Source: Eudorina sp. 2006-703-Eu-15 (lineage: Eukaryota > Chlorophyta > Chlorophyceae > Chlamydomonadales > Volvocaceae). From it: a DNA stretch of 64,000 nt. The translations under genes were made by a program, and so were the position numbers. The notes under the pieces were generated by a model. That model saw only the letters and a list, made by a program, of their open reading frames with translations, was not told the origin of the DNA and made no database searches. This document shows, in pieces, positions 1-11,500 of this stretch (position 1 is its first letter; the number at the start of each line of letters is the position of its first letter). The stretch spans positions 813,039-877,038 of the forward strand of contig BDSI01000044.1 of NCBI GenBank assembly GCA_003117195.1, written 5' to 3'.

Positions 1-285
1 GATGGGGCTCGCGGGGAGGCAGCGCGGGAGCGCATGAAGGTTAGGGCAGTTCTCATGAGCCAGTCGACGGCGTGCCAACTGCATGCATGCATGGGCCGTT
101 GCGGCGACTGCAGTAGTGCCCCTGGGTGTGCCCCTGGGGGCTCGCCGTCCGGGTGCCATCTGAGCTGCATCCGGCCCCTACATCTTGCCCCGCCCCGCCC
201 CACCTCGCCCCGCCCCACCTCGCCCCGCCCCCGGACCGAACCGCCTTCCCCCTCGGCAACCTGCAACCACACGCAAACGGAGCAG

Positions 286-361
286 TTATTTGCGCTGGTA
301 CTGCGCGCCGTACGACCAAGAGTCGTACAAGCAGCTGCTGGGAAGCGTTGGGTGGAGCTGA
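286..361 (+). CDS. Possible last exon of a sulfotransferase-like gene (partial)
   Basis: After an AG acceptor (GGAGCAG at 279-285), one frame reads 24 residues to a TGA at 359-361, including LRWYCAPYDQESYKQLL and a final GW. Carbohydrate and aryl sulfotransferases often end in a short block of the type LRxFYxPYNxxLYxLLG followed by GW, and this peptide fits that pattern. The rest of such a gene would lie left of the window. The match is short and the acceptor is unproven, so this is a tentative call. Sequence between 1 and 285 is low-complexity (CCCCGCCCCACCT repeats at 187-230), consistent with an intron. Confidence 0.3.
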
Positions 362-1497
362 GTGGCCGCGCGATGAGCTCACAATCGATCAACTTCGCTT
401 CGCTTCGAAATTCCCTGATCCGGAACGAGCGGAGGGGAGGGTTCGAGGCTTTGGAGGCCGCCAAGAGACGTCTGGAACGGCGTCCCGGTGACGTCACACG
501 GCCCCTGCGCTCCGAAATCGATCAGATGTGAACCCACATTGCCGGTCTGCCGACTGACTAGGCATGCGTTTCCCTGTCCTCCTTCTCCTCGGACCCTCCT
601 CCTCCGCGGCTTACTTACCGCTGCTGGACCACGGTAGCCCTGGACCCACCATCACGAGGGCGATGCAGGAAGGACAGGTCCTGATGGACAGGAACTGTAG
701 GACAGCGCGGACGGACGACAGCGGCCAGCTAGGAGATGATGCGTGTACTTGTACATATGTATCTCTATGATATACGAGGATGTGGAAAGATGTACATACC
801 GTAACTCTTGATTGTGCGCGCGTGTTTGTATTATCTCGTTTTTGGCACGGAGGGTCGGAGGACAAAGTCCCCGAACGGCAACGAAGGCGAGACGGCGTCA
901 GCGGACAACTGCCCCGGATTTTCCAGTCCGGTTGCGCTGCTGGGGCGTTGACAAGGAAGGAAGAAGTTCCGGTGGGGTGTAAAGGCGGAGGGGTTGCATA
1001 CTGCTGAGGTGCGTGTGCGGCTGTAACATCACCCTTATGCTGTGGCTGTTGTACGGAAACGTACATCGATAAAGCGCAGCACAGAGGACCGGTGGCCTCC
1101 CCGGTTGTGGCCAAGCGCCCTCCCCCCCGGATTCCGTTCGGGGTCGTGATCGCCTCCATATCCGCAACCATGGACTGCACCTTAGCTCATCCACCCACCC
1201 ACCGTGCGCCCATCCACCCACCCATCCCCAACACGCACCCACCCATCGACCCACCTACCCTCCACAAGGCGCATGACTACACACCCACGCACCCTGCCCA
1301 AGGCCGTTATCTCACCGGTGGGGCCGTATGCACTACAGGTGACAAAGGCGTCCTCAAACGGGTATCCCGACATAGGCGACGTTGACATCAACTCGAAGCC
1401 GCCATCAGAGCCTCCGCCATCCAGGTCGCCGCCATTTTTAGACCTCAGCCGACGACGACGGGGCGACTCAGCTCATCTCCTTTCCGCTGCGTGATAC
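362..1497. other. Non-coding stretch downstream of the first exon
   Basis: I see no supported gene here. A TGTAA motif at 1022-1026, the usual Chlamydomonadales poly(A) signal, could end a plus-strand transcript coming from the left edge. Positions 1185-1260 are a CCCACCCA-rich simple repeat. The open frames on both strands are uninterrupted GC-rich sequence with no recognisable domain. Confidence 0.4.
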
Positions 1498-4400
1498 GAC
1501 TCGCGTCATCTTCCCCTCATCGGAGCATTCCGACCAGTAGCCCCGACTCGCGTCATCTTCCCCTCAACGGAGCATTCCGACCAGCAGCCCCGAATCGCGT
1601 CTCTTCCCCTCAACGGAGCTTTCCGACCAGCAGCCCCGAATCGCGTCTCTTCCCCTCAACGGAGCATTCCGCCCCGACTCGCGTCTCTTCCCCTCAACGG
1701 AGCATTCCGACCAGTAGCCCCGACTCGCGTCTCTTCCCCTCAACGGAGCATTCCGACCAGTAGCCCCGAATCGCGTCATCTTCCCCTCAACGGAGCTTTC
1801 CGACCAGTAGCCCCGACTCGCGTCATCTTCCCCTCAACGGAGCTTTCCGACCAGCAGCCCCGAATCGCGTCATCTTCCCCTCAACGGAGCATTCCGACCA
1901 GCAGCCCCGAATCGCGTCTCTTCCCCTCAACGGAGCATTCCGACCAGTAGCCCCGAATCGCGTCATCTTCCCCTCAACGGAGCATTCCGACCAGTAGCCC
2001 CGAATCGTGTCAATTCTCCTCAACGGAGCATTCCGACCAGCAGCCCCGAATCGCGTCATCTTGCCCTCAACGGAGCTTTCCGACCAGGAGCCCCGACTCG
2101 CGTCATCTTCCCCTCAACGGAGCTTTCCGACCAGCAGCCCCGAATCGCGTCATCTTCCCCTCAACGGAGCATTCCGACCAGTAGCCCCGACTCGCGTCTC
2201 TTCCCCTCAACGGAGCATTCCGACCAGTAGCCCCGAATCGCGTCTCTTCCCCTCAACGGAGCATTCCGACCAGTAGCCCCGACTCGCGTCATCTTCCCCT
2301 CAACGGAGCATTCCGACCAGCAGCCCCGAATCGCGTCATCTTCCCCTCAACGGGGCTTTCCGACCAGTAGCCCCGACTCGCGTCTCTTCCCCTCAACGGA
2401 GCATTCCGACCAGTAGCCCCGAATCGCGTCTCTTCCCCTCAACGGAGCATTCCGACCAGTAGCCCCGACTCGCGTCATCTTCCCCTCAACGGAGCATTCC
2501 GACCAGCAGCCCCGAATCGCGTCATCTTCCCCTCAACGGAGCTTTCCGACCAGCAGCCCCGAATCGCGTCATCTTCCCCTCAACGGAGCATTCCGACCAG
2601 TAGCCCCGACTCGCGTCTCTTCCCCTCAACGGAGCATTCCGACCAGTAGCCCCGAATCGCGTCTCTTCCCCTCAACGGAGCATTCCGACCAGTAGCCCCG
2701 ACTCTTCCCCTCAACGGAGCATTCCGACCAGTAGCCCCGACTCGCGTCATCTTCCCCTCAACGGAGCTTTCCGACCAGTAGCCCCGACTCGCGTCATCTT
2801 CCCCTTAACGGAGCATTCCGACCAGTAGCCCCGAATCGCGTCATCTTCCCCTCAACGGAGCATTCCGACCAGCAGCCCCGAATCGCGTCTCTTCCCCTCA
2901 ACGGAGCATTCCGACCAGTAGCCCCGAATCGCGTCATCTTCCCCTCAACGGAGCATTCCGACCAGTAGCCCCGAATCGTGTCAATTCTCCTCAACGGAGC
3001 ATTCCGACCAGCAGCCCCGAATCGCGTCATCTTGCCCTCAACGGAGCTTTCCGACCAGTAGCCCCGACTCGCGTCATCTTCCCCTCAACGGAGCATTCCG
3101 ACCAGTAGCCCCGAATCGCGTCTCTTCCCCTCAACGGAGCATTCCGACCAGTAGCCCCGACTCGCGTCTCTTCCCCTCAACGGAGCTTTTCGACCAGTAG
3201 CCCCGAATCGTGTCAATTCTCCTCAACGGAGCTTTCCGACCAGCAGCCCCGAATCGCGTCTCTTCCCCTCAACGGAGCATTCCGCCCCGACTCGCGTCTC
3301 TTCCCCTCAACGGAGCATTCCGACCAGTAGCCCCGACTCGCGTCTCTTCCCCTCAACGGAGCATTCCGACCAGTAGCCCCGAATCGCGTCATCTTCCCCT
3401 CAACGGAGCTTTCCGACCAGTAGCCCCGAATCGCGTCATCTTCCCCTTAACGGAGCATTCCGACCAGTAGCCCCGAATCGCGTCATCTTCCCCTCAACGG
3501 AGCATTCCGACCAGTAGCCCCGAATCGCGTCATCTTCCCCTCAACGGAGCATTCCGACCAGTAGCCCCGAATCGCGTCTCTTCCCCTCAACGGAGCATTC
3601 CGACCAGTAGCCCCGACTCGCGTCATCTTCCCCTCAACGGAGCATTCCGACCAGTAGCCCCGACTCGCGTCTCTTCCCCTCAACGGAGCATTCCGACCAG
3701 TAGCCCCGAATCGCGTCTCTTCCCCTCAACGGAGCTTTCCGACCAGCAGCCCCGACTCGCGTCTCTTCCCCTCAACGGAGCATTCCGACCAGTAGCCCCG
3801 ACTCGCGTCTCTTCCCCTCATCGGAGCATTCCGACCAGTAGCCCCGAATCGCGTCATCTTCCCCTCAACGGAGCTTTCGGACCAGCAGCCCCGAATCGCG
3901 TCATATTCCCCTCACCGGAGCATTCCGATCAGTAGCCCCGAATCGCGTCTCTTCCCCTCAACGGAGCTTTCCGACCAGTACCCCCGACTCGCGTCATCTT
4001 CCCCTCAACGGAGCTTTCGGACCAGCAGCCCCGACTCGCGTTTCTTCCCCTCAACGGAGCTTTCCGACCAGCAGCCCCGAATCGCGTCTCTTCCCCTCAA
4101 CGGAGCATTCCGACCAGTAGCCCCGAATCGCGTCATCTTCCCCTCAACGGAGCATTCCGACCAGTAGCCCCGACTCGCGTCATCTTCCCCTCAACGGAGC
4201 TTTCGGACCAGCAGCCCCGAATCGCGTCATCTTCCCCTCAACGGAGCATTCCGACCAGTAGCCCCGACTCGTGTCATCTTCCCCTCAACGGGGCTTTCCG
4301 ACCAGTAGCCCCGACTCGCGTCTCTTCCCCTCAACGGAGCTTTCCGACCAGTAGCCCCGACTCGCGTCATCTTCCCCTCAACGGAGCATTCCGACCAGTA

Positions 4401-5515
4401 GCCCCGACTCGCGTCATCTTCCCCTCAACGGAGCTTTCCGACCAGTAGCCCCGACTCGCGTCTCTTCCCTCAACGGAGCATTCCGACCAGTAGCCCGACT
4501 CGCGTCTCTTCCCCTCAACGGAGCATTCGACAGTAGCCCCGACTCGCGTCATCTTCCCCTCAACGGAGCATTCCGACCAGCAGCCCCGACTCGCGTCATC
4601 TTCCCCTCAACGGAGCATTCCGACCAGTAGCCCTGAATCGTGTCAATTCTCCTCAACGGAGCATTCCGACCAGTAGCCCCGACTCGCGTCTCTTCCCCTC
4701 AACGGAGCATTCCGACCAGTAGCCCCGACTCGCGTCATCTTCCCCTCAACGGAGACCAGCAGCCCGAATCGCGTCATCTTCCCCTCAACGGAGCATTCCG
4801 ACCAGTAGCCCCGACTCGCGTCATCTTCCCCTCAACGGAGTATTCCGACCAGTAGCCCCGAATCGCGTCATCTTCCCCTCAACGGAGCATTCCGACCAGT
4901 AGCCCCGAATCGCGTCATCTTCCCCTCAACGGAGCATTCCGACCAGCAGCCCCGAATCGCGTCATCTTCCCCTCAACGGAGCATTCCGACCAGTAGCCCT
5001 GAATCGTGTCAATTCTCCTCAACGGAGCATTCCGACCAGTAGCCCCGACTCGCGTCATCTTCCCCTCAACGGAGCATTCCGACCAGTAGCCCCGACTCGC
5101 GTCATCTTCCCCTCAACGGAGCTTTCGGACCAGCAGCCCCGAATCGCGTCATCTTCCCCTCAACGGAGCATTCCGACCAGTAGCCCCGACTCGCGTCATC
5201 TTCCCCTCAACGGAGTATTCCGACCAGTAGCCCCGAATCGCGTCATCTTCCCCTCAACGGAGCATTCCGACCAGTAGCCCCGAATCGCGTCATCTTCCCC
5301 TCAACGGAGCTTTCCGACCAGTAGCTCCGAATCGCGTCATCTTCCCCTCAACGGAGCTTTCCGACCAGTAGCCCCGACTCGCGTCATCTTCCCCTCAACG
5401 GAGCATTCCGACCAGTAGCCCCGACTCGCGTCATCTTCCCCTCAACGGAGCTTTCCGACCAGCAGCCCCGAATCGCGTCTCTTCCCCTCAACGGAGCATT
5501 CCGACCAGAAGCCCC
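1498..5515. repeat. 4-kb satellite of 46/47-bp tandem units
   Basis: About 86 direct head-to-tail units. Each contains the core CCCTCAACGGAGCATTCCGA flanked by a CCCCGAMTCGCG start and a CCAGYAG end. Units differ at a few fixed positions: GAATCG or GACTCG, TCATCTTCC (47 bp) or TCTCTTCC (46 bp), GCATT or GCTTT, CAGTAG or CAGCAG, with a rare TGTCAATTCTCC variant. A block at about 1823-2059 recurs almost unchanged at 2794-3030, a shift of 971 bp or about 21 units, so larger blocks have also been duplicated. Units with small deletions cluster near 4465-4765. Open frames inside it exist only because the monomer lacks stops; they are not genes. Confidence 0.97.
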
Positions 5516-5531
5516 GCCTTCCCACCACCTG

Positions 5532-5632
5532 GCATTCCGACTTGTAGCAACTGCGTCGCATCGCCGTAGCAACTGCGTCGCATTACCGACCAGTAGCAAA
5601 TGCGTCGCATCGCCATAGCAACTGCGTCGCTG
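5532..5632. repeat. Short direct repeat of about 22 bp next to the satellite
   Basis: Four imperfect copies of GTAGCAACTGCGTCGCATCG follow the last satellite unit. The boundary unit (CCAGAAGCCCCGCC at about 5504-5517) is degenerate. This is a distinct second array built from a different word, not a continuation of the 46/47-bp unit. Confidence 0.8.
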
Positions 5633-5639
5633 ATGTTGT

Positions 5640-6750
5640 TGTTCCTTTGTTCGCAAGGTTGGACCGCCTTCCAGCCGTTTGGCGATCTTCCAACAAGTAT
5701 CTCGGCATCATTCCCTTGGAGATATCATTTGAGATGTTCTTGATCGATAAGCCATTTCGAGTTCTCCGTGATCGGTGTTGCCATATGAAATGTTCTTGGA
5801 AGCGGCCTTGAGATGCAGGCCTTGGGCCGGGATGCCATTGGGGATGCCCTTTAGTCCGCCGCTTGCACCTGTATGACGGTAATCAATCGTGGACGAGGAC
5901 GTTCCCGGCTGGAAACGCAAAGGCACAGCACCGCGCTATCTCCGCAATGAAATTCGAACACGTGCTCTGTGCGGCGACCGATAGGTATACGATATGGGTA
6001 TTGCGTGTGACTTATCAAGTCTGCAGCCCCGCTTATCTGAAGGTCAAAATGCAATATTACAAGCCAACATATAGCTTGTATGGCTAATTGGTGCATGTCA
6101 CCCGAACCTATGACGGGCATTTAAGCAACGCTGTGTTTCGGACTTCGCGCTGATTATCACGCCCGTCATACATGAGATATGTATAGCATGCAATGGTGTG
6201 CATATTGCGAACAACCCAAATCCATAAACCTCCTCTCACCTTGCGGTTCTATCATTGCCAACCATGTCACCAGCGGACCTCGAGAAAGCGCCATGAAAGT
6301 CCTGAAGCAAGAGTTTATTGTGACAAATATTAAATATGGATTGCTCTCAGGACAATCAATCGGCTGCTGAGTCGGCGAGCTGTTGCGATCACATCGATCC
6401 TTGGGCATAGGAAAACTTTTTGCGTAGAGGGTTGAAGGCAACGCACCTTGACGAGAATGTTGACCTTTTGTGGCCGAGGTGCCGCCAACTGACTGGGACT
6501 ATTCCAAAAACCATTGCTCGGTTTAGAGGGCAATTGGCACTAGGCGTCCTGGCGATAATACAAGTATACTGGAGATGATGATGTAATCAGCAAGGTGCGA
6601 GGCGTTGTAAGGTCTTAAAACCATACATGAAAGCTAAAAGAGGCTTTCATACCGTCCTGCCGCCGGTTCTAAGTCGTACAGCAGCTCATGTGCTCAAGGA
6701 TTCAAGTTCGGTACATCGGCTTGCTTACAACACTCGCGACTCGTCACAGT
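5640..6750. other. AT-richer non-coding region
   Basis: Base composition falls to near 50 percent GC, unlike the gene-bearing parts of the window. No open frame longer than about 90 codons, no recognisable domain and no tRNA seen. It may be degenerate mobile-element sequence because it borders the element derivative that starts near 6760, but nothing in it identifies a family. Confidence 0.4.
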
Positions 6751-6759
6751 AGCCGTGTT

Positions 6760-7545
6760 TTCGAACGTAGTCAAGTTCCTATGCACCCTCACGAAGGTTA
6801 CTGTGATCAAGATTACCCTGGCGCTCAGCAGCCTCCCCGAGCTAGATGATAGAAAAAAGAAGAACGATTAACTTCTAGCTATATAACACAGAAAGTACAC
6901 TAAATGTCGCGTACGTGCCACTAATTCGGAACGGAACAACCCGAAATGTACCGCCATAGCAAATGCTGCAGGCTGCTTTTGCAAAATGCCAAGCATTCCA
7001 GAATTCCGGAATACTGTCGGTCATGCTAACCTGCTAACAGGGCTTCATTATAGGGCCAAAATTCGTGACTAGGCTTGGAGAGCTATCGGTATTGTCCCTT
7101 TTGTTTGTAAAGTGCCTTTTAGTTGTGAACTGCAATTTGTGTAGACATTTATGAATGTCAGAGGTCAAGCAGAATTGGACGTTAACCGAACCGGCCGTAC
7201 CAGGCCGTACAGCGGGCTTGATGTGTCTGGTGGACCAGGGTGGATTGCCACGCGCCCACGCTTCCCTTTGCATCCGCGGTTGCCATTGACGGCGCGGCAG
7301 CTCAAGAGTGGCGTGAAGCAACGCAGCGGGTCATGGGCATAATAGGCCACGCACGTTCGATGTGTGGGCAGGCCGACAGGTCCAGACAGGTTCAACAGGT
7401 CCATACGGGTCAGGACCCGGGATGCAGCCATGGTGGCCCAACCCGGTGCGACTACGGTGTCGTAACTAAGAACCATCGCCGGGTCGCCTTGGACGTTCGC
7501 AGCATGCGGTATTCCCGACCCTGTAAAGCGAGCAGCACCGACCGT
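6760..7545 (+). mobile_element. Internally deleted copy of the 41.4-44.7 kb element
   Basis: Two separate parts match the long element further right in the same orientation. The left part (about 6905-7365) shares GGCTGCTTTTGCAAAATGCC and GCCATTGACGGCGCGGC with about 41580-41960. The right part (about 7435-7535) shares CCCAACCCGGTG, GACTACGGTGTCGTAA and CCTGTAAAGCGAG with 44518-44641. In the long copy these ends are about 2.5 kb apart; here they nearly abut at about 7400-7430. That is the structure expected of a non-autonomous deletion derivative. No coding capacity remains and I could not identify the superfamily or target-site duplications. Confidence 0.6.
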
Positions 7546-7674
7546 GCTTCCCTAGCTGCGGCGCGATACTGTCTTGCTGATCCCCCAATTCACCTACCGA
7601 ATGGCCAGTCTTCCGATACCTGTCCACGTAGATGGCTCATGGGGAGAAATCATGGGGAAGAAAAGCCAAAGGAG

Positions 7675-7771
7675 TGCACCCGGTGAGGTTCGAACTCACG
7701 CAGCTTTCGCTATGGGAAAGCTCATTCTCAAAGCTTGAGACCCACCCGTTAGACCACTCCGGCACAGGTGC
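7675..7771 (-). tRNA. tRNA-Leu (anticodon CAA) with a short intron
   Basis: Read on the minus strand, a 7-bp acceptor stem GCACCTG/CGGGTGC (one G-U pair) is followed by the Leu-type D arm CCGGAGTGGTCTAACGG. The anticodon-loop sequence is CTCAAG, then an intron of about 16 nt whose TTGAG can pair with the anticodon. A long type II variable arm (AGC-GAAA-GCT), a perfect T arm GTGAG-TTCGAAC-CTCAC and discriminator A complete the gene. The long variable arm and CAA anticodon indicate leucine. Pair 31-39 is a mismatch in my fold, so exact intron borders could shift by one or two bases. Confidence 0.85.
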
Positions 7772-8511
7772 GCAAGCCGGTAACCCCGGCAAGCTGGGAT
7801 GCCAAAGTCAATATCAAAACCACATATGTCCGCATCTGTTCTGGATCACTTCAATACGTCGTACGTCATGGTGGGGAGATACGGTAAGAGACCTGCCAAA
7901 GTGCCAAGGCTTGCTGAGCAGAAGACTGTAGATAAGTGTGCAAGTCACATGAAGCGTCGCATGCTGGGCCACTTGCACCGCAGGCCGCATTAAACTGGGT
8001 GTACGGTGAGTCGTCCACCACACTCGCACCCCGTCAACCATCCGAACTCCACCCGGGACCCGGCATCCCCAGCTCCCCTGCTCTTCTGCTCCCCTGCTCC
8101 CCTGCCCCCGCTGCACGCGCACTGGCTGGCATGCCTCCTGGACCCACCTACCGCCACCCGCTACCTGACCTGACCTCTCGTCCGACACACTCTTTTCCTC
8201 CCGCTGCGCGAGTACCCCAACCCACGTACCCAGCAGCCTGCACGCACCCGCCATAGGGCCCACCAGCCCATCGAGGGCCCTCGCCCTCTCAGGCCCGTGA
8301 CCTCGCAACTGGGACCCGGCTCCCGGCCCCCTATCCCAAATTCCCAATACACCCGCGGCCCTCCTAGCCCCCACTCCGAACCAAATTCCAGCCCTGCCCA
8401 TATCCGAATCCAACTAGCCCTCCAGCCCAGGCTGCCAGGCTTCCTAGTCCCCCGCACCCGCCCACTTTCCGGCAGGCCAGGTCATACAGAGCCCCATTCC
8501 GTACAGCGCCC
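7772..8511. other. Gap between invertase stop and tRNA-Leu
   Basis: No gene seen. This stretch would contain the 3' UTR of the minus-strand invertase gene, whose stop codon is at 8512-8514. Positions 8040-8480 are C-rich on the plus strand, with CCCTGCTC and CCCCTGCTCCC runs. Confidence 0.35.
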
Positions 8512-11500
8512 TCACACCCCGTCTGACAGCCGATACACCGCCCCTTGAAACCCAACCGACGCCCGCTGCAGCCCCTGCGCCTCCACGGCGCCAGAGGAAC
8601 TCGCCGCAGCCCCCTCCGCCGGCTCCTGCGCCCCTTCCGACTCCGGTTGCGGCGGCGGCGGCGGCGGAGGGCCTCCGGGCGTGGTCCTAATCTTTGCGTA
8701 GGCCTGCACGCCCCAGGCCGTGTCTTCGCCCGAGGGGTAGAACCGGGACGTGACGCGGGCGCGGCCGCCGCCGCCAAAGGCCTCTACGACGGAGTGGTCG
8801 ATCAGGACCTGCAGCGAGGCGCCCAGGACCGCCACTCGCCAGGTGCCGCCGCCCGCCGGAGGAGGCGCAGCAGGAACAGGGAGCGGGGGCTGGGACGGTG
8901 GCGGCGGCGGCGGCGGCGGCGGCTCGGGTGCGAGGGCGGTCCACAGCGGCAGCCACCCTCCCTGGAGCGATGTGCCGTTGGTCATACCGCCGGCGCACAA
9001 ACGCTCGACGTACAGTCCACTGCCGCCGCCGCCAGCCGCGGCGGTGGCGACGCCGCCAGGCAGCAGCGTCGGCGGCCCGCCGCCGACGCTAAGCGGCGCC
9101 GGCGGCGGCGGCGGCACGGTTCCATTGACGTACACGGAGACGTACGAGCCGTTACCGGTCAGCAGCCGCATTCCGAGCTCGAAGACGACCGGCAGCCAAG
9201 GGGGCGGTGGTGGGACCTGGGGCCCGGACTGCGGCGGAGGTGGAGTCTGGTCGGCGGTGCCGGTGGTGTTGGTTTGGCTGGTATTCGGCGGCGGCGAGGT
9301 AGGCGGAGGCGGCGGAGGTGGCGGCAGCAGGTAGAGCAGCTGCAGCGTGAAGTTGAGCTGGACCTCCATTTGGCGGCGCAGCGCCGCTGACACGGCGCCG
9401 CCGACCGTGCCGTTGGCCAGGCCACTGCTGCCGGCGCCGCCGCCGCCAGTGCTGTCGTACACACTTCCGGATGGCGCGCCCTCGGCGCTGTCGTTGCCGT
9501 ACACCTCGGGGTTCTGTTCCTCCGGCAGCAGCATCCAACAGGCCGAGTCGCCGCAGGAGGCAGGCGCCGCCGCCGCCGGCGGCGCCGGCCCGCCGCTGCC
9601 GCCGCCGCCGCTGACCCCCTCCGCCGCCGCCGTCCCATCGTCACCGACAGGGCCCGCCTCCACCGTGCCATTCCGACAGGACGCAGCCGACGGCCTACAA
9701 CAACTTCTCAAGGCACAGATCGCAGCCACCGTCGCAGCCGCCGCTGCCGAACCCTGGGGTGGCGGCGGCTGCGGCGGCGCCGCCGCCGCCTCCGTCGTTT
9801 GCTCCTGCCCGCCGCCGCCGCCCTCGTCAGCCGCGGCCTCAAGCTCCAGCAGCGCCCGTCCCGAGCCCGAGTACAGCACTGGCGAACTCCGCAGCAGCGC
9901 CAGCTCCTGTACGGGCCGTACAATGAGCCTGTGAAGGTCGCTGTCGTACGTGACGACCCTTGGGAAGCTCAGCATGCCTTGCCAGCCCAGTGCCTTGGTC
10001 AGGGTGTTGCCCTGGCCGCAGACCTCGCTACAGCCCAGGGAGTCCTGCGGGTGATGGATGGAGGCAGTAGCAGGCAGTAGCAGGCAGTAGCAGGCAGTAG
10101 CAGGCAGTAGCGGGCAGTAGCAGGCAGTAGCAGGCAGTAGCGGGTAAAAACAATAACTGACCCAGGAGTGGGTAGTGGCAGGCGCGGAGCGGGCATTGGC
10201 GGTCGAGAGGTATGATGGGGGAGACGTGGTCAACTGGTCATGGCTGGTAATGGCGGGAAGGAGCGACACCACATTTGCGGCGCGGCGCTTCGAGGTGGGA
10301 GCAGGCAGCCGCTGGAGGTTCTCCAGATTGCAGTACGGCATCGTACGGCCCGCTACGATTTCACCCGCCGTCGCGGCGGGTGAGCCAGTCGAGGTCGGGA
10401 TCCTCAAGCTCACCCGGGGGTTTGAGCACGTGGCACAACACATACACATACACACACGGCGGGTTGCATTTCTAAACACATACACACACGGCGGGTTGCA
10501 TTTCTAAACACACACGGCATATTCCGGTTTCTCATGAAACACACGTCATCCTCGTTATCACGAAACAGACGTCATTTCTACGTACACATACCCTCTACAG
10601 GAGCCCCGTGGCCATCTGTCCCCAAAACCAGAACACCCACAGAAACACTCAACACCAACAACACACAAACGGGGCGATTGGGATTGGGCGGTCCTGCCGG
10701 ATGCCTTACTCAACAACTCAAACGGCGCCCCGGGCCGCCGTCGCTAGAAGCCCTCCCTCGCCGTCTCACCGCTCCCCGCTCCCCGCCCTCCCCGCACCCA
10801 CCCACCTCGTACACCCAGCCCATCCACACCACCCGCCCGTCGCCCATCCGGAAGGCCTGCGACGCATACACCGTGCCGTAATCCCAGCGCTGCGGATCCG
10901 TCGGCATCTGCCCCGAGTAGCCCCCCGCGGCCCCGCTGCCGCCGCCGCCGCCCCCGCCTGCGTCAGTACCGTTACCAGTGCCGCCGGCCCCGGCGTCCTC
11001 CGGCGGCGGCTGCAGCGGCGGCAGTAGCCGCGGCTGAAACACGTCGATGCCGTCTTGGTAGGCCGCCAGGCTGTAGTTGAGCAGGCTGTAGGCCCCCAGC
11101 TGGTACCAATCCGCTGCGAAGCCCGAACGGTTGCGCATCTGGTCGCTGTACTTGAACACGGCGACGGCCACGTCGCCGCCGAGCGCGTCCGAGGCGGCGG
11201 CGGCGCCGCCGGGCGGCGCCGCCGCGTCCGCTAGCCCGCCAGCGGCGGCGGTGGCGGCGGCGGCAGCGGCGGCGGCCGCCTCCGCCGCCACCTGGGCGCT
11301 TGAGAATTCGACCGCGGTGGTGTCGAGCGTCAGGAACCCTGTGTCAGGTGTCCGGTGTCCCCAAGAGATGGGGTCGGGGGCGACATGGAGAAGGTGAAGA
11401 GGAGAGAGGGGCTATGCGCCGGTACCCCTGGGGTGAGGTGCTGGAGCTCTTTGACGAGGTGGAGTCGTGAAGGTACGGCAGGTCCTAGCCGTGGCCTGCC

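Noticed and set aside
1491..5656. Many open frames and a CRISPR-like look in the tandem array
   Set aside because: Units are contiguous with no unique spacers, and frames persist only because the 46/47-bp unit lacks stops. It is a satellite in a nuclear genome.
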